In this document: one piece after another, positions 8,905 to 16,656 of the stretch
Numbering within the stretch: the first letter of the stretch is position 1
How the letters are laid out: every line of letters starts with the position of its first letter
NCBI RefSeq assembly: GCF_900143535.1
Contig: NZ_FRFA01000008.1
Location: 1 to 64,000 of the forward strand
DNA length: 64,000 nucleotides
Source of the DNA: Tateyamaria sp. Alg231-49
Lineage (GTDB): Bacteria; Pseudomonadota; Alphaproteobacteria; Rhodobacterales; Rhodobacteraceae
Direction: 5' to 3'
Made by a program: the position numbers and the translations under genes
The notes under the pieces: model-generated
What the model was told of the DNA's origin: nothing
What the model saw: the letters and a program-made list of their open reading frames with translations, nothing else
Databases searched by the model: none

Positions 8905-9429
8905 CTATCGTCGGGCAGATGTTTGCGCGTTGCGCACCCCTTCGACACGGATCGTTCTTACGCCTGCAAGTTCACGATCGGTCAGCTTTATCGCTACGTT
9001 GACGACACGCACTTGGGATGCAGTGGTACGCCCGGCATTGCGTGGCCGCTCGGCCTCGAGCCGGTAGGTCAGAACACCGTCGACAGGCTCTGCATCTTCG
9101 TTGATTGGGGTCAGTTGCACGCCAAATGGGCCATCATAGGCGGACAAGCCTGACGCGCGCACAATCGCGCCGCCGGGCACCTTTTCGACCACCAATTCTG
9201 TGACCTGATCCACCGGAGTGCCAGTGTAAACGACCTCCCGACGACCGAAGGTACTGAACAGATTTCCACGTTCCTCGGTTGGGATGAGCGGGTTGGTCTC
9301 TACAGGTGTAATCTTCGCTGGGGGCTGGGAGCGACCGTTCCCAAACCAATTCACGGGGTTCAGACGGCTTTCTCCGCAGGCGCTCAGACCAAGCGTCGCG
9401 ATCAGAACTGATGTAGTCAAAAGGCGCAT
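8905..9429 (-). CDS. Predicted outer-membrane or periplasmic lipoprotein
   Basis: A 174-residue protein with a short signal peptide and the lipobox LSAC, so Cys18 would be lipidated. The mature part is soluble with a beta-rich pattern and contains no catalytic motif. A longer frame begins upstream, but ATG 9429 is chosen because the signal peptide begins there and GAGCAG precedes it. It resembles conserved Rhodobacteraceae lipoproteins without a known role. Convergent with rnd; divergent from sufE. Confidence 0.75.
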   Translation of the reverse strand: MRLLTTSVLIATLGLSACGESRLNPVNWFGNGRSQPPAKITPVETNPLIPTEERGNLFSTFGRREVVYTGTPVDQVTELVVEKVPGGAIVRASGLSAYDGPFGVQLTPINEDAEPVDGVLTYRLEAERPRNAGRTTASQVRVVNVAIKLTDRELAGVRTIRVEGVRNAQTSARR

Positions 9430-9560
9430 TGGCTGCTCGTGTTTTTGCTTGGCATGTTGGTAACGGATGTCGCACCGCTTGAAAAGCGTCCATTGGTGCA
9501 CTGGACCTTTGGCGGGACAGCGCCTAGGTCACCGGGCAGACAGACGGACGTGAGGGTGAC

Positions 9561-9965
9561 ATGGCAACGGCAGCATTCGAAGAGATCGTGGAAGACTTTG
9601 AGTTCCTTGAGGATTGGGAGGACCGCTATCGCTATGTGATCGAGCAGGGCAAGGCGATGGCCCCGTTGGACGATGCGCTCAAAGTTCCCGCGACCAAAGT
9701 AGACGGCTGTGCATCGCAGGTGTGGTTGCACGCGGTCGTCGAGGACGGACAGTTGTATTTTGATGGCGACAGCGACGCGATGATTGTTAAGGGTCTGATT
9801 GCGGTTTTACGACGTCTTTACAACGGATTGGAGCCCAAAGCTGTATTAGCCGTGGATGCACGCGCAGAGATGGCGCGGCTTGGGCTAAACGACCATCTGT
9901 CTGCACAGCGTTCTAATGGATTACGCGCGATGATCGAACGCGTGCGCAGCGTGGCCGCGACGTAA
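9561..9965 (+). CDS. sufE: Cysteine desulfuration protein SufE
   Basis: SufE takes persulfide sulfur from the cysteine desulfurase SufS and passes it to the Fe-S scaffold. The 134-residue protein has the catalytic Cys50 in VDGCASQVW and the conserved flanks PATKVDGC, DSDAMIVKGLIAVL and GLNDHLSAQRSNGLRAM. The length is that of standard SufE. It is not next to a suf operon here. Its start is divergent from the lipoprotein gene, with about 130 bases between. Confidence 0.96.
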   Translation: MATAAFEEIVEDFEFLEDWEDRYRYVIEQGKAMAPLDDALKVPATKVDGCASQVWLHAVVEDGQLYFDGDSDAMIVKGLIAVLRRLYNGLEPKAVLAVDARAEMARLGLNDHLSAQRSNGLRAMIERVRSVAAT

Positions 9966-10058
9966 CCGATTTTTTGTTAGGGAAAGCTGTGCTTGGAGCA
10001 GAGATTTGGACGCGTGGCGTTGCTGCGCTCCTTGAAGACTCTTTGAGTTCAGCGAAAG

Positions 10059-10691
10059 TCAGAGTTCAGCGAGCGTGGTCTTGAGATCGCCATAGCCGGT
10101 GAAACGGCGTTCAAACGCCAGCCCCAAGGTATTGGCCGCGGCTTTTGCTTTTTCTGTCAGGGCCGGGTCGTCGGTTTGCGCTTGGTAGACGAGCTTTTCA
10201 TAGTTTCCGAAATACATGTCGCGCAGTTCTGGGTGGCGGTCTAACCCCATGGGCTTGAGGATGAATGCCTCAAACTGCCGGACTAGAAAATCCGTGAGGT
10301 AAAAGGCAGTAATTTCACTTTCACTGTGGGATGCAAAGCGTTCATTTCCCTCAAAAAAGCTGTAGCAATGTGGACCTGAAATCATTTCGACGCCAAGCTC
10401 CTTGCAAGCTACCTCAAGCAACCCGCCTGTCCCGCAGTCGGCGTAGACGACGAAGATGGTAGAATAGGAGCTACGGTGCTTTGTAACCGCTTTTGACACC
10501 TCCTCTGTGATCTTTTCGGGGTAGAGGTGCAGTTTCGCGGGCAGGCAGGTCAGGTCCATGTGGTCCCATCCATTCAGCGCCTTGAGATCAAGGATTTCAC
10601 GCGCCAGCGCGCCACAGGCGATCAGCAGAATCCGACCGCTGCCTTTGATCTCCAGCCCGTGTTCGGTGAGGTGTGAATCGTTCAGCGCCAT
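10059..10691 (-). CDS. DUF1638 protein, probable accessory factor of split methionine synthase
   Basis: A 210-residue DUF1638 protein with conserved blocks LLIACGALAREI, LHLYPEKI, FVVYADCGTGG and GPHCYSFFEG; its cysteines (in IACGAL, ADCG, PHCY) are typical. Its function is not settled biochemically. From memory, mutant-fitness work in Phaeobacter linked a DUF1638 gene beside B12-binding and homocysteine-binding subunits to methionine synthesis. Here it sits last in a three-gene minus-strand run (corrinoid, thioredoxin-fold, DUF1638). It overlaps the thioredoxin-fold gene by ten bases, which supports a shared role. Confidence 0.85.
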   Translation of the reverse strand: MALNDSHLTEHGLEIKGSGRILLIACGALAREILDLKALNGWDHMDLTCLPAKLHLYPEKITEEVSKAVTKHRSSYSTIFVVYADCGTGGLLEVACKELGVEMISGPHCYSFFEGNERFASHSESEITAFYLTDFLVRQFEAFILKPMGLDRHPELRDMYFGNYEKLVYQAQTDDPALTEKAKAAANTLGLAFERRFTGYGDLKTTLAEL

Positions 10692-11227
10692 TTGATTGAA
10701 CAGCCCATGCTGGCCGTTTGATTCTGCGGACCTGCACCGGTCTGCGCGATCAAGCGCATGGCGTTGACCAGTTCCGGGGTACGTCCCGCCGCATCGCCCA
10801 TCCGCGCGTCATCCAAGCGTCCGCGATATTGCAAAAGACCATCTGCGTTTAGCCCGAAAAAATCAGGGGTACATTTGGCATCATAGGCCCGTGCAACAAC
10901 TTGATCCGTGTCCACGAGATAAGGGAAAGGAAAGCTGTATTTGTTGGCGAATTCTATCATCCGCTCCGGCGCATCTGCCGGATAGCTTTGATAGTCGTTG
11001 GACATAATGGCCAGAACGCCGATACCGTCGTCCATCAGCGCCCGCGCATCCTGTGCTAGGCGGTCAGCAATGGCGATCACGTAGGGGCAATGATTGCAGA
11101 TGAATGCGATCAGCAACCCGTTGGGACCGAGCAGCTGATCAAAGTGATGCACTGTCCCGCTTGCATCCGGCAATTCGAACGCAGGTGCGGCCCAACCAAA
11201 GTCACATACAGGGGGTCCTGTCAGCAT
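10682..11227 (-). CDS. Thioredoxin-fold (AhpC/TSA-like) redox protein
   Basis: A 181-residue cytoplasmic protein of the redoxin family. It has the CxxC-type site CNHCPYV (Cys44 and Cys47), the surrounding block LLIAFICNHCPY, and later conserved pieces ERMIEFANKY, PFPYLVDTDQ and CTPDFFGL. No signal peptide. Such proteins reduce disulfides or peroxides. Here the operon position between the corrinoid protein and DUF1638 suggests redox support for the cobalamin enzyme, which is inference. Start ATG 11227 has GAAAGGA upstream. The next gene overlaps its end. Confidence 0.85.
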   Translation of the reverse strand: MLTGPPVCDFGWAAPAFELPDASGTVHHFDQLLGPNGLLIAFICNHCPYVIAIADRLAQDARALMDDGIGVLAIMSNDYQSYPADAPERMIEFANKYSFPFPYLVDTDQVVARAYDAKCTPDFFGLNADGLLQYRGRLDDARMGDAAGRTPELVNAMRLIAQTGAGPQNQTASMGCSIKWR

Positions 11228-11260
11228 GGCCGTCCTTTCGCACCTTGCGAGGGGCCGAGT

Positions 11261-11962
11261 TTAGCCGGCCGCCAGTTGGTTGTGTTTGCGCGCAACAAAT
11301 TCCTTGGCCGTTTCAACGGCGACAGCGGCGTCGCGGCAATAGGCATCGGCCCCAATCGCCTTGCCGAACTCTTCGTTCAGGGGCGCACCGCCGACCAAAA
11401 CGATATAATCATCGCGGATGCCTTTTTCGACCATCGTGTCGATCACGACCTTCATGTAGGGCATCGTGGTGGTCAGCAGGGCGGACATACCAAGGATATC
11501 CGGGCCTTCGTTTTCAATGGCTTCCAGGTAGTTTTCGACAGGGTTGTTGATCCCCAGATCGACAACTTCGAAACCCGCACCTTCCATCATCATGGACACG
11601 AGGTTTTTGCCGATGTCGTGGATATCGCCTTTGACCGTCCCGATCACCATCTTGCCCACACGCGGCGCACCGGTTTCGGCAAGCAGGGGTTTGAGGATGG
11701 CCATGCCGCCTTTCATGGCGTTGGCTGCCAGCAGCACTTCAGGTACAAACAGGATACCATCGCGGAAATCAGCCCCGACGATGGTCATGCCACCGACAAG
11801 TGCCTTGGTCAGCACGTCATAGGGGACCCAGCCCCGCTCGATCAGGATGTTCACGCCTTCTTCGATCTCTTCGCGCAGACCGTCATAGAGGTCGTCAAAC
11901 ATCTGTTGGACAAGCTCTTCGTCGTCGAGTTCCGACAGGATGATTTCGTCTTCTTCAGACAT
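11261..11962 (-). CDS. Corrinoid (B12-binding) protein, probable cobalamin subunit of split MetH
   Basis: A 233-residue protein built like the cap and B12-binding modules of MetH. A helical cap covers about residues 10-95. A Rossmann domain follows with the lower-ligand motif GDIHDIGKN (His115), then DLGINNPVENYLEAI, GMSALLTTTMPYMK and VLVGGAPLNEEF. Such proteins carry methyl groups on cobalamin between methyltransferases. No MtgB/MttB-type methyltransferase adjoins it. The homocysteine methyltransferase at 13247-14263, on the same strand, is the likely acceptor partner. RBS GGAACGG precedes ATG 11962. Confidence 0.9.
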   Translation of the reverse strand: MSEEDEIILSELDDEELVQQMFDDLYDGLREEIEEGVNILIERGWVPYDVLTKALVGGMTIVGADFRDGILFVPEVLLAANAMKGGMAILKPLLAETGAPRVGKMVIGTVKGDIHDIGKNLVSMMMEGAGFEVVDLGINNPVENYLEAIENEGPDILGMSALLTTTMPYMKVVIDTMVEKGIRDDYIVLVGGAPLNEEFGKAIGADAYCRDAAVAVETAKEFVARKHNQLAAG

Positions 11963-12141
11963 GGCCGTTCCTTGAAGTTCGGGCGCGCAAGCGCCGTGCC
12001 AATTTAATCGCCAATTTGTCAGATTGCCGCAGATGGACTGTCCGAATTACGACATGGTTCGGATCAGCCGCGACCTGAGGCACATAGCGCCGTTGCATTT
12101 TGCCCTTGCTGTGTCTGATTTGGAACTGTTTTCTGGCGTAT

Positions 12142-12156
12142 GTTCACATTATGTTC
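12142..12156 (+). promoter_or_regulatory. LexA-type SOS box GTTC-N7-GTTC
   Basis: A direct repeat GTTC-ACATTAT-GTTC matches the alphaproteobacterial LexA consensus exactly. It ends 12 bases before the ATG of the radical SAM gene, where a bound repressor would block transcription or initiation. Binding is inferred from sequence only. Confidence 0.6.
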
Positions 12157-12168
12157 TAGTATTTTTGG

Positions 12169-13245
12169 ATGAGTAAAGACCTGCAAACAAGAAGTCCCAG
12201 GGGACGCGCGGCGCTTAGCAATGTGGTTGGGCGATTTGAGCCCATCACGCGTCATTCTGTCGATGACGGATGGGCCAAGGATGAGGAGTTGCCGACGCTG
12301 CGCACCGAGGTCGGTATTGAGCACCCACGCTCGATCATCACCTATAACCGTTCTCCTGATTTGCCCTTTGATCGCTCAATCAATCCATATCGCGGTTGCG
12401 AACACGGGTGCGTCTATTGTTTTGCCCGGCCAAGCCACGCGTATCTGGGTCTCTCTCCCGGGTTGGATTTCGAAACAAGGCTGATCGCGCGCCCGGATGC
12501 GCCGGATGTTTTGCGAGCTGAACTGGCCAAACGGACGTATGCTGTCGCACCAATAGCAATTGGCACCAACACCGACCCTTACCAGCCAATTGAAAAAGAG
12601 CATGGAATCATGCGGGCCTGCCTTGAGGTGCTGGAGGATTGCGGCCATCCAGTCGCCATTGTCACAAAGGGCGCTTTGATCGAACGAGACCTTGATATTC
12701 TCGGACGAATGGCGCGGCGTGGGCTTGTCCGCGTTGGAATATCGGTAACGACCCTCGATCGTGTGTTGTCACGGTTGATGGAACCGCGCGCTCCGGCACC
12801 TGAGCGTCGATTGCTCATGATCCGACGCATGAGCGGGGCAGGGGTTCCAGTGCGGATCATGGCCTCACCGATGGTGCCTGCGTTGACCGACCCCGAGTTG
12901 GAAGAGATTTTGAAGCGCGGCAAGGAGGCTGGTGCGCGAACGGCGAGTTGGATCATGTTGCGTTTGCCGCGTGAAGTGTCGGCTCTGTGGCAAGACTGGC
13001 TGGCGGCCCATTACCCCGACCGAGCGGGGCGGATTATGGCGCGGTTGCGCGAAATGCACGGGGGCAAGGAATACGATGCGCGTTGGGCGCACAGAATGAA
13101 AGGCGAGGGTGCCTATGCCGAGATGGTGGCCGCCCGCTTTGCGGTGGCGATCAAGCGGTTGGGATTAAAGGAAACGGCGCCTTCCATGCGCACCGACCTG
13201 TTCCAGCGCCCGGCTCCTGAATCCGCACAGCTGAGCCTGTTTTAG
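12169..13245 (+). CDS. PA0069-type radical SAM protein (SplB-related)
   Basis: A 358-residue radical SAM enzyme. The 4Fe-4S cysteines are in the compact CEHGCVYCFARPSH motif (spacing C-x3-C-x2-C) at about residues 79-92, preceded by the family block SINPYRGCEHG. Conserved GTNTDPYQPIEKE and ITRGAL-like segments follow. It belongs to the group distantly related to spore photoproduct lyase; the substrate is unknown. A perfect LexA-type box sits directly upstream, which hints at a DNA-damage role. It is transcribed against the split-methionine-synthase genes on both sides and converges with bmt, one base apart. Confidence 0.85.
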   Translation: MSKDLQTRSPRGRAALSNVVGRFEPITRHSVDDGWAKDEELPTLRTEVGIEHPRSIITYNRSPDLPFDRSINPYRGCEHGCVYCFARPSHAYLGLSPGLDFETRLIARPDAPDVLRAELAKRTYAVAPIAIGTNTDPYQPIEKEHGIMRACLEVLEDCGHPVAIVTKGALIERDLDILGRMARRGLVRVGISVTTLDRVLSRLMEPRAPAPERRLLMIRRMSGAGVPVRIMASPMVPALTDPELEEILKRGKEAGARTASWIMLRLPREVSALWQDWLAAHYPDRAGRIMARLREMHGGKEYDARWAHRMKGEGAYAEMVAARFAVAIKRLGLKETAPSMRTDLFQRPAPESAQLSLF

Positions 13246-13246
13246 C

Positions 13247-14263
13247 TCAAGCAACGCGACGATTGCCGCGCCGCTTGCGCGTCGGTGCCGTGTTTTCGCC
13301 GGTGCCGTCATTGGCCGATGAAAACGCGCCAAGCGCATCAACGATCTGGTCGAGGGTAGGCGCAGTCCCTTTGGGCCGCGTGTCGAGTGCGTTGCGCATC
13401 TGGCGCAAGTGCGCAGGTGTGGTGCCACAGCATCCGCCAATGATTGAGGCCCCGCAGTCGCGCGCCAGCACAGCATAGTCGGCCATCAATTCAGGCGTTC
13501 CATCATAGTGGATGTGCCCGTCATGGTATTTGGGGATACCGGCATTTCCCTTTGCGATCAGGGGGATGGGGCTGCCAGTTGCGGCAAAACCAAGAATCGT
13601 GCGCAGCAGGTCCGAGGCACCAGTACCGCAGTTTGCACCGAAGGCCAGTGGTGGATTGGGAAGCCCCGAAACCAGCAAGGCGAGGTCCGTGCTGGTCACA
13701 CCCATCATTGTGCGCCCAGCTGTATCAAAGCTCATCGTTCCGACCCAGGGCATGTCAGCCAACGCGAAACCTTCGGCCGCGGCGGTGTATTCTTCGGGCG
13801 CCGAAATGGTTTCCAGCCAGCCGATGTCGGCCCCGCCAGCCTTTAGGCCTGCGGCGGTTTCGTTGAACATCTCAACCGCGTCAGCGTGGCTGAGCGTGCC
13901 CACGGGTTCCATAATGTCACCGGTTGGCCCGACCGAGCCCGCCACGATCACGGTGCGACCCGCTTGATCTGCGACGTTGCGCGCGATTTCGGCGGCCATT
14001 TTGCTCAATTCAAAGGCACGGTGCCCTGCATCATGCAATTTCAGCCGTGAGGCGTTAGCACCAAAAGAATTGGTCAGAAACACATCGCTGCCCGCATCCA
14101 CAGCCCCTTTGTAAAGGGTCGTGATCTTTTCCGGCGCAGTTTCATTCCACAATTCGGGTGCGTCCCCGGCCATCAACCCCATTTCAAACAGGTTGGTGCC
14201 CGTGGCACCATCGGCCAGCAAAGTGCCTTTTTCGGCCAAAAGATCGCTGAATGGGTTGGTCAT
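13247..14263 (-). CDS. bmt: Homocysteine S-methyltransferase (Bmt-type; homocysteine subunit of split MetH)
   Basis: A 338-residue homocysteine-methyltransferase barrel. Zinc ligands are in FGANCGTGASD and in the paired cysteines of GGCCGTTPAHL near residue 275. The N-terminal block LLADGATGTNLFEMGL is typical. Annotation usually reads betaine-homocysteine methyltransferase. In Rhodobacteraceae, homologues beside corrinoid and DUF1638 genes are thought to be the homocysteine half of a divided methionine synthase; both readings remain open. A C-terminal basic tail RKRRGNRR is unusual. ATG 14263 is preferred to the in-frame ATG 75 bases upstream because GAGGAGCAG precedes it. Confidence 0.88.
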   Translation of the reverse strand: MTNPFSDLLAEKGTLLADGATGTNLFEMGLMAGDAPELWNETAPEKITTLYKGAVDAGSDVFLTNSFGANASRLKLHDAGHRAFELSKMAAEIARNVADQAGRTVIVAGSVGPTGDIMEPVGTLSHADAVEMFNETAAGLKAGGADIGWLETISAPEEYTAAAEGFALADMPWVGTMSFDTAGRTMMGVTSTDLALLVSGLPNPPLAFGANCGTGASDLLRTILGFAATGSPIPLIAKGNAGIPKYHDGHIHYDGTPELMADYAVLARDCGASIIGGCCGTTPAHLRQMRNALDTRPKGTAPTLDQIVDALGAFSSANDGTGENTAPTRKRRGNRRVA

Positions 14264-14300
14264 GGTCTGCTCCTCGCGCGCGCGTACTCCGTTCGTCCTT

Positions 14301-14314
14301 TCACGCATGCGTGA
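14301..14314. promoter_or_regulatory. Perfect 14-bp palindrome upstream of bmt
   Basis: TCACGCATGCGTGA is its own reverse complement and lies 37 bases upstream of the bmt start codon, in its leader or promoter. It looks like a dimer-binding operator. No regulator can be named. Confidence 0.4.
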
Positions 14315-14404
14315 TTGAAACCAGTTCATAATATTCATGTAGTTTATGAGTTGTGTATGATTTTAAGCCGATGCAAACCCCACAGCTTACCCGGCGCAGA
14401 CACG

Positions 14405-14437
14405 AAAAAAGGCGCACAGCCTGTCAGCTGTGCGCCT
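14405..14437 (-). terminator. Intrinsic terminator after the ATPase zeta gene
   Basis: On the minus strand, an 11-bp stem (AGGCGCACAGC paired with GCTGTGCGCCT, 14410-14437) with a six-base loop is followed by a run of T. It lies 34 bases beyond the zeta-subunit stop. A T-rich flank on the other side may let it act in both directions. Confidence 0.88.
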
Positions 14438-14470
14438 AAAAATACGTGAAGTACGGCCTGTACCAGACTG

Positions 14471-14791
14471 TTATTTATCGACTTCGGTCATAACCTGTGA
14501 CTTGGCCTCTGCCATCAGCTGTACCATTTGGGTGCGGATCGTCGCTTCGTCTGCCAGATCGCCCAGATCGCCGGACACTTTGCGGTAGACGTCCTCGTCG
14601 CCTGCCTCTTCAAAGTCGGACGCGACCACTTCGCGCGCATAGTCGTCTGCGGCGTCGCCTGCCTTGCCCATCAAACCAGCGGCCCACAGACCCAACAGCT
14701 TGTTGCGGCGGGCCTCTGCTTTGAACTGCATTTCTGCATCATGGGCATATTTGTTCTCAAATGCGTGTTCGCGGTCATCAAAAGTGCTCAT
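14471..14791 (-). CDS. F1-ATPase inhibitor subunit zeta (DUF1476)
   Basis: A 106-residue all-helical protein matching the alphaproteobacterial zeta subunit, which inserts its N-terminus into the F1 catalytic head and blocks ATP hydrolysis. Conserved marks are the start MSTFDDREHAFENKYAHD, the block RRNKLLGLWAAGLMG, and DYAREVVASDFEEAGDEDV. Length is standard. It is monocistronic with its own terminator and divergent from purC. This family is confined to alphaproteobacteria, which supports the taxonomic call. Confidence 0.95.
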   Translation of the reverse strand: MSTFDDREHAFENKYAHDAEMQFKAEARRNKLLGLWAAGLMGKAGDAADDYAREVVASDFEEAGDEDVYRKVSGDLGDLADEATIRTQMVQLMAEAKSQVMTEVDK

Positions 14792-14941
14792 GGGGCATCT
14801 CCGTAGTGTCTATTGTTTCATCAAGATATGCGCAGGCCGCACGCGGCTTGCAACCCCTTTGCTTGCGACACCACAACTGATTGCTTATGAGGGCGCGAGG
14901 CGGGGCAGACTCAGTGACCGCGCCCAAGCGAAAGGACGCCC

Positions 14942-15703
14942 ATGGCGCGACGCAAAAAAATATACGAAGGCAAGGCCAAGATCCTGTACGAAGGCCCGGA
15001 ACCGGGCACAATCGTTCAGTATTTCAAGGACGACGCCACAGCCTTTAACGCACAGAAAAAAGAAGTGATCGACGGCAAGGGCGTTCTAAACAACCGCCTG
15101 AGCGAGTTCTTCATGACCGGATTGGCCCAGATCGGCGTGCCGACCCACTTTATCAAGCGCCTGAACATGCGGGAGCAGTTGGTGCGCCAGGTCGAAATCG
15201 TCCCGCTGGAAGTCATCGTGCGCAATTATGCCGCAGGTACAATGTCCAAGCGGCTTGGGATCGAAGAGGGCACACAACTGCCACGACCGATTGTGGAATA
15301 CTGCTACAAGGACGATGACCTCGGCGATCCGCTGGTCACCGAAGAGCACATTGCCGCCTTTGGATGGGCCAGCCAACAGGACATGGACGACATCCTGAGC
15401 CTCGCGCTGCGCGTAAATGACTTTCTCAGTGGTGTAATGATGGCCGTTGGCATTCGTTTGGTCGATTTCAAAATTGAAATCGGACGCGTCTATGACGGTG
15501 ATTTCATGCGTTTGATCGTCGCAGATGAGATCAGCCCAGACAGCTGTCGCCTGTGGGACATTGAAACGGGTCAAAAGCTCGACAAAGACGTGTTTCGCCG
15601 CGATCTGGGCAATCTGACAGATGCCTACACAGAAGTGGCGCGACGTTTGGGTGTGATGCCCAAGACGTCTTCGCCGATCACCAAACCGACGTTGATCAAC
15701 TAA
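14942..15703 (+). CDS. purC: SAICAR synthase
   Basis: PurC joins aspartate to CAIR with ATP, step eight of purine synthesis. The 253-residue protein begins [20 protein letters not shown] and has the signatures [26 protein letters not shown] and SPDSCRLWD. Length is normal. It starts a compact run with purS (20 bases later) and purQ, the usual alphaproteobacterial order. purL is not next to them here, since dctB follows. Confidence 0.97.
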   Translation: MARRKKIYEGKAKILYEGPEPGTIVQYFKDDATAFNAQKKEVIDGKGVLNNRLSEFFMTGLAQIGVPTHFIKRLNMREQLVRQVEIVPLEVIVRNYAAGTMSKRLGIEEGTQLPRPIVEYCYKDDDLGDPLVTEEHIAAFGWASQQDMDDILSLALRVNDFLSGVMMAVGIRLVDFKIEIGRVYDGDFMRLIVADEISPDSCRLWDIETGQKLDKDVFRRDLGNLTDAYTEVARRLGVMPKTSSPITKPTLIN

Positions 15704-15723
15704 GACGGAATGAGGACCGCAGT

Positions 15724-15954
15724 ATGAAAGCCACAGTACATGTCATGCTCAAGACCGGAGTGCTGGACCCGCAAGGAGAAGCAGTGCGCCATGCTCTTGG
15801 GGCCCTCGGGTTTGACGGGGTGCAGGGCGTGCGTCAGGGCAAGGTGATCGAATTGGATCTGGCTGATGGCACCTCAGAGGCAGATGTGACTGCGATGTGT
15901 GAAAAACTGCTCGCCAACACAGTCATCGAATCCTACCGGGTGGACATGACATGA
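15724..15954 (+). CDS. purS: FGAM synthase subunit PurS
   Basis: A 76-residue subunit of the three-part FGAM synthase (PurL-PurQ-PurS), thought to help channel ammonia from PurQ to PurL. It starts [20 protein letters not shown] and has the typical [17 protein letters not shown] block. It overlaps purQ by four bases (ATGA), so both are made in step. Small PurS with a separate PurQ implies a short-form PurL elsewhere in the genome. Confidence 0.96.
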   Translation: MKATVHVMLKTGVLDPQGEAVRHALGALGFDGVQGVRQGKVIELDLADGTSEADVTAMCEKLLANTVIESYRVDMT

Positions 15955-16619
15955 AGGCGGCCGTCGTCGTCTTTCCGGGATCAAACTGTGATCGTGATCT
16001 GGCTGTCGCGTTTCGCGCGGCAGGGGCCGATGTCGAGATGGTCTGGCATAAGGACACGGACCTGCCAAGCGGCGTCGACATCATCGGCGTTCCGGGTGGC
16101 TTTTCCTTTGGCGATTATCTGCGTTGCGGCGCGATTGCGGCGAATTCACCCATTTGCCGGACGGTCAAGGCACATGCAGACCGGGGCGGCTATGTTCTGG
16201 GCATCTGCAACGGCTTTCAGGTGCTGACCGAGACCGGCATGCTGCCCGGTGCGTTGTTGCGCAACGCTGACCTGAAATACATCTGCAAAACGATTGGTCT
16301 TAAGGTTGAAACTTCGCAGTCCATCTATACCGAAGGCTACAATGCGGGCGATGTTGTAGACATTCCCATCGCGCATCACGACGGCAACTATTTTGCTGAT
16401 GATGCAACGATTGAACGCCTCAAGGGCGAGGATCGCATTGCCTTCACTTACACAAACAACCCCAATGGTTCGCTTGGCGATATTGCCGGCATCCTGTCCG
16501 ACAACCGTCGTGTGCTTGGCATGATGCCGCATCCCGAACGGGCAGCGGATTCGGGCCATGGCGGCACAGATGGGCAGGCGTTGTTCCGCGCAGTGGCATC
16601 TCAATTGACCACTGCATGA
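15951..16619 (+). CDS. purQ: FGAM synthase glutaminase subunit PurQ
   Basis: A 222-residue class I glutamine amidotransferase that releases ammonia for FGAM synthesis. The nucleophile is in [10 protein letters not shown] and the catalytic His in [10 protein letters not shown]. The N-terminal [13 protein letters not shown] and [13 protein letters not shown] blocks are standard. It overlaps purS and ends the purC-purS-purQ run; dctB begins within 40 bases. Confidence 0.97.
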   Translation: MKAAVVVFPGSNCDRDLAVAFRAAGADVEMVWHKDTDLPSGVDIIGVPGGFSFGDYLRCGAIAANSPICRTVKAHADRGGYVLGICNGFQVLTETGMLPGALLRNADLKYICKTIGLKVETSQSIYTEGYNAGDVVDIPIAHHDGNYFADDATIERLKGEDRIAFTYTNNPNGSLGDIAGILSDNRRVLGMMPHPERAADSGHGGTDGQALFRAVASQLTTA

Positions 16620-16656
16620 CTTGAGCGGCCCCGTGTGGACGCCTAGAGTGTTGGCT

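Noticed and set aside
14264-14400. SAM riboswitch before bmt
   Set aside because: I could not build the SAM-II or SAM-V pseudoknot in this leader; only the palindrome stands out.
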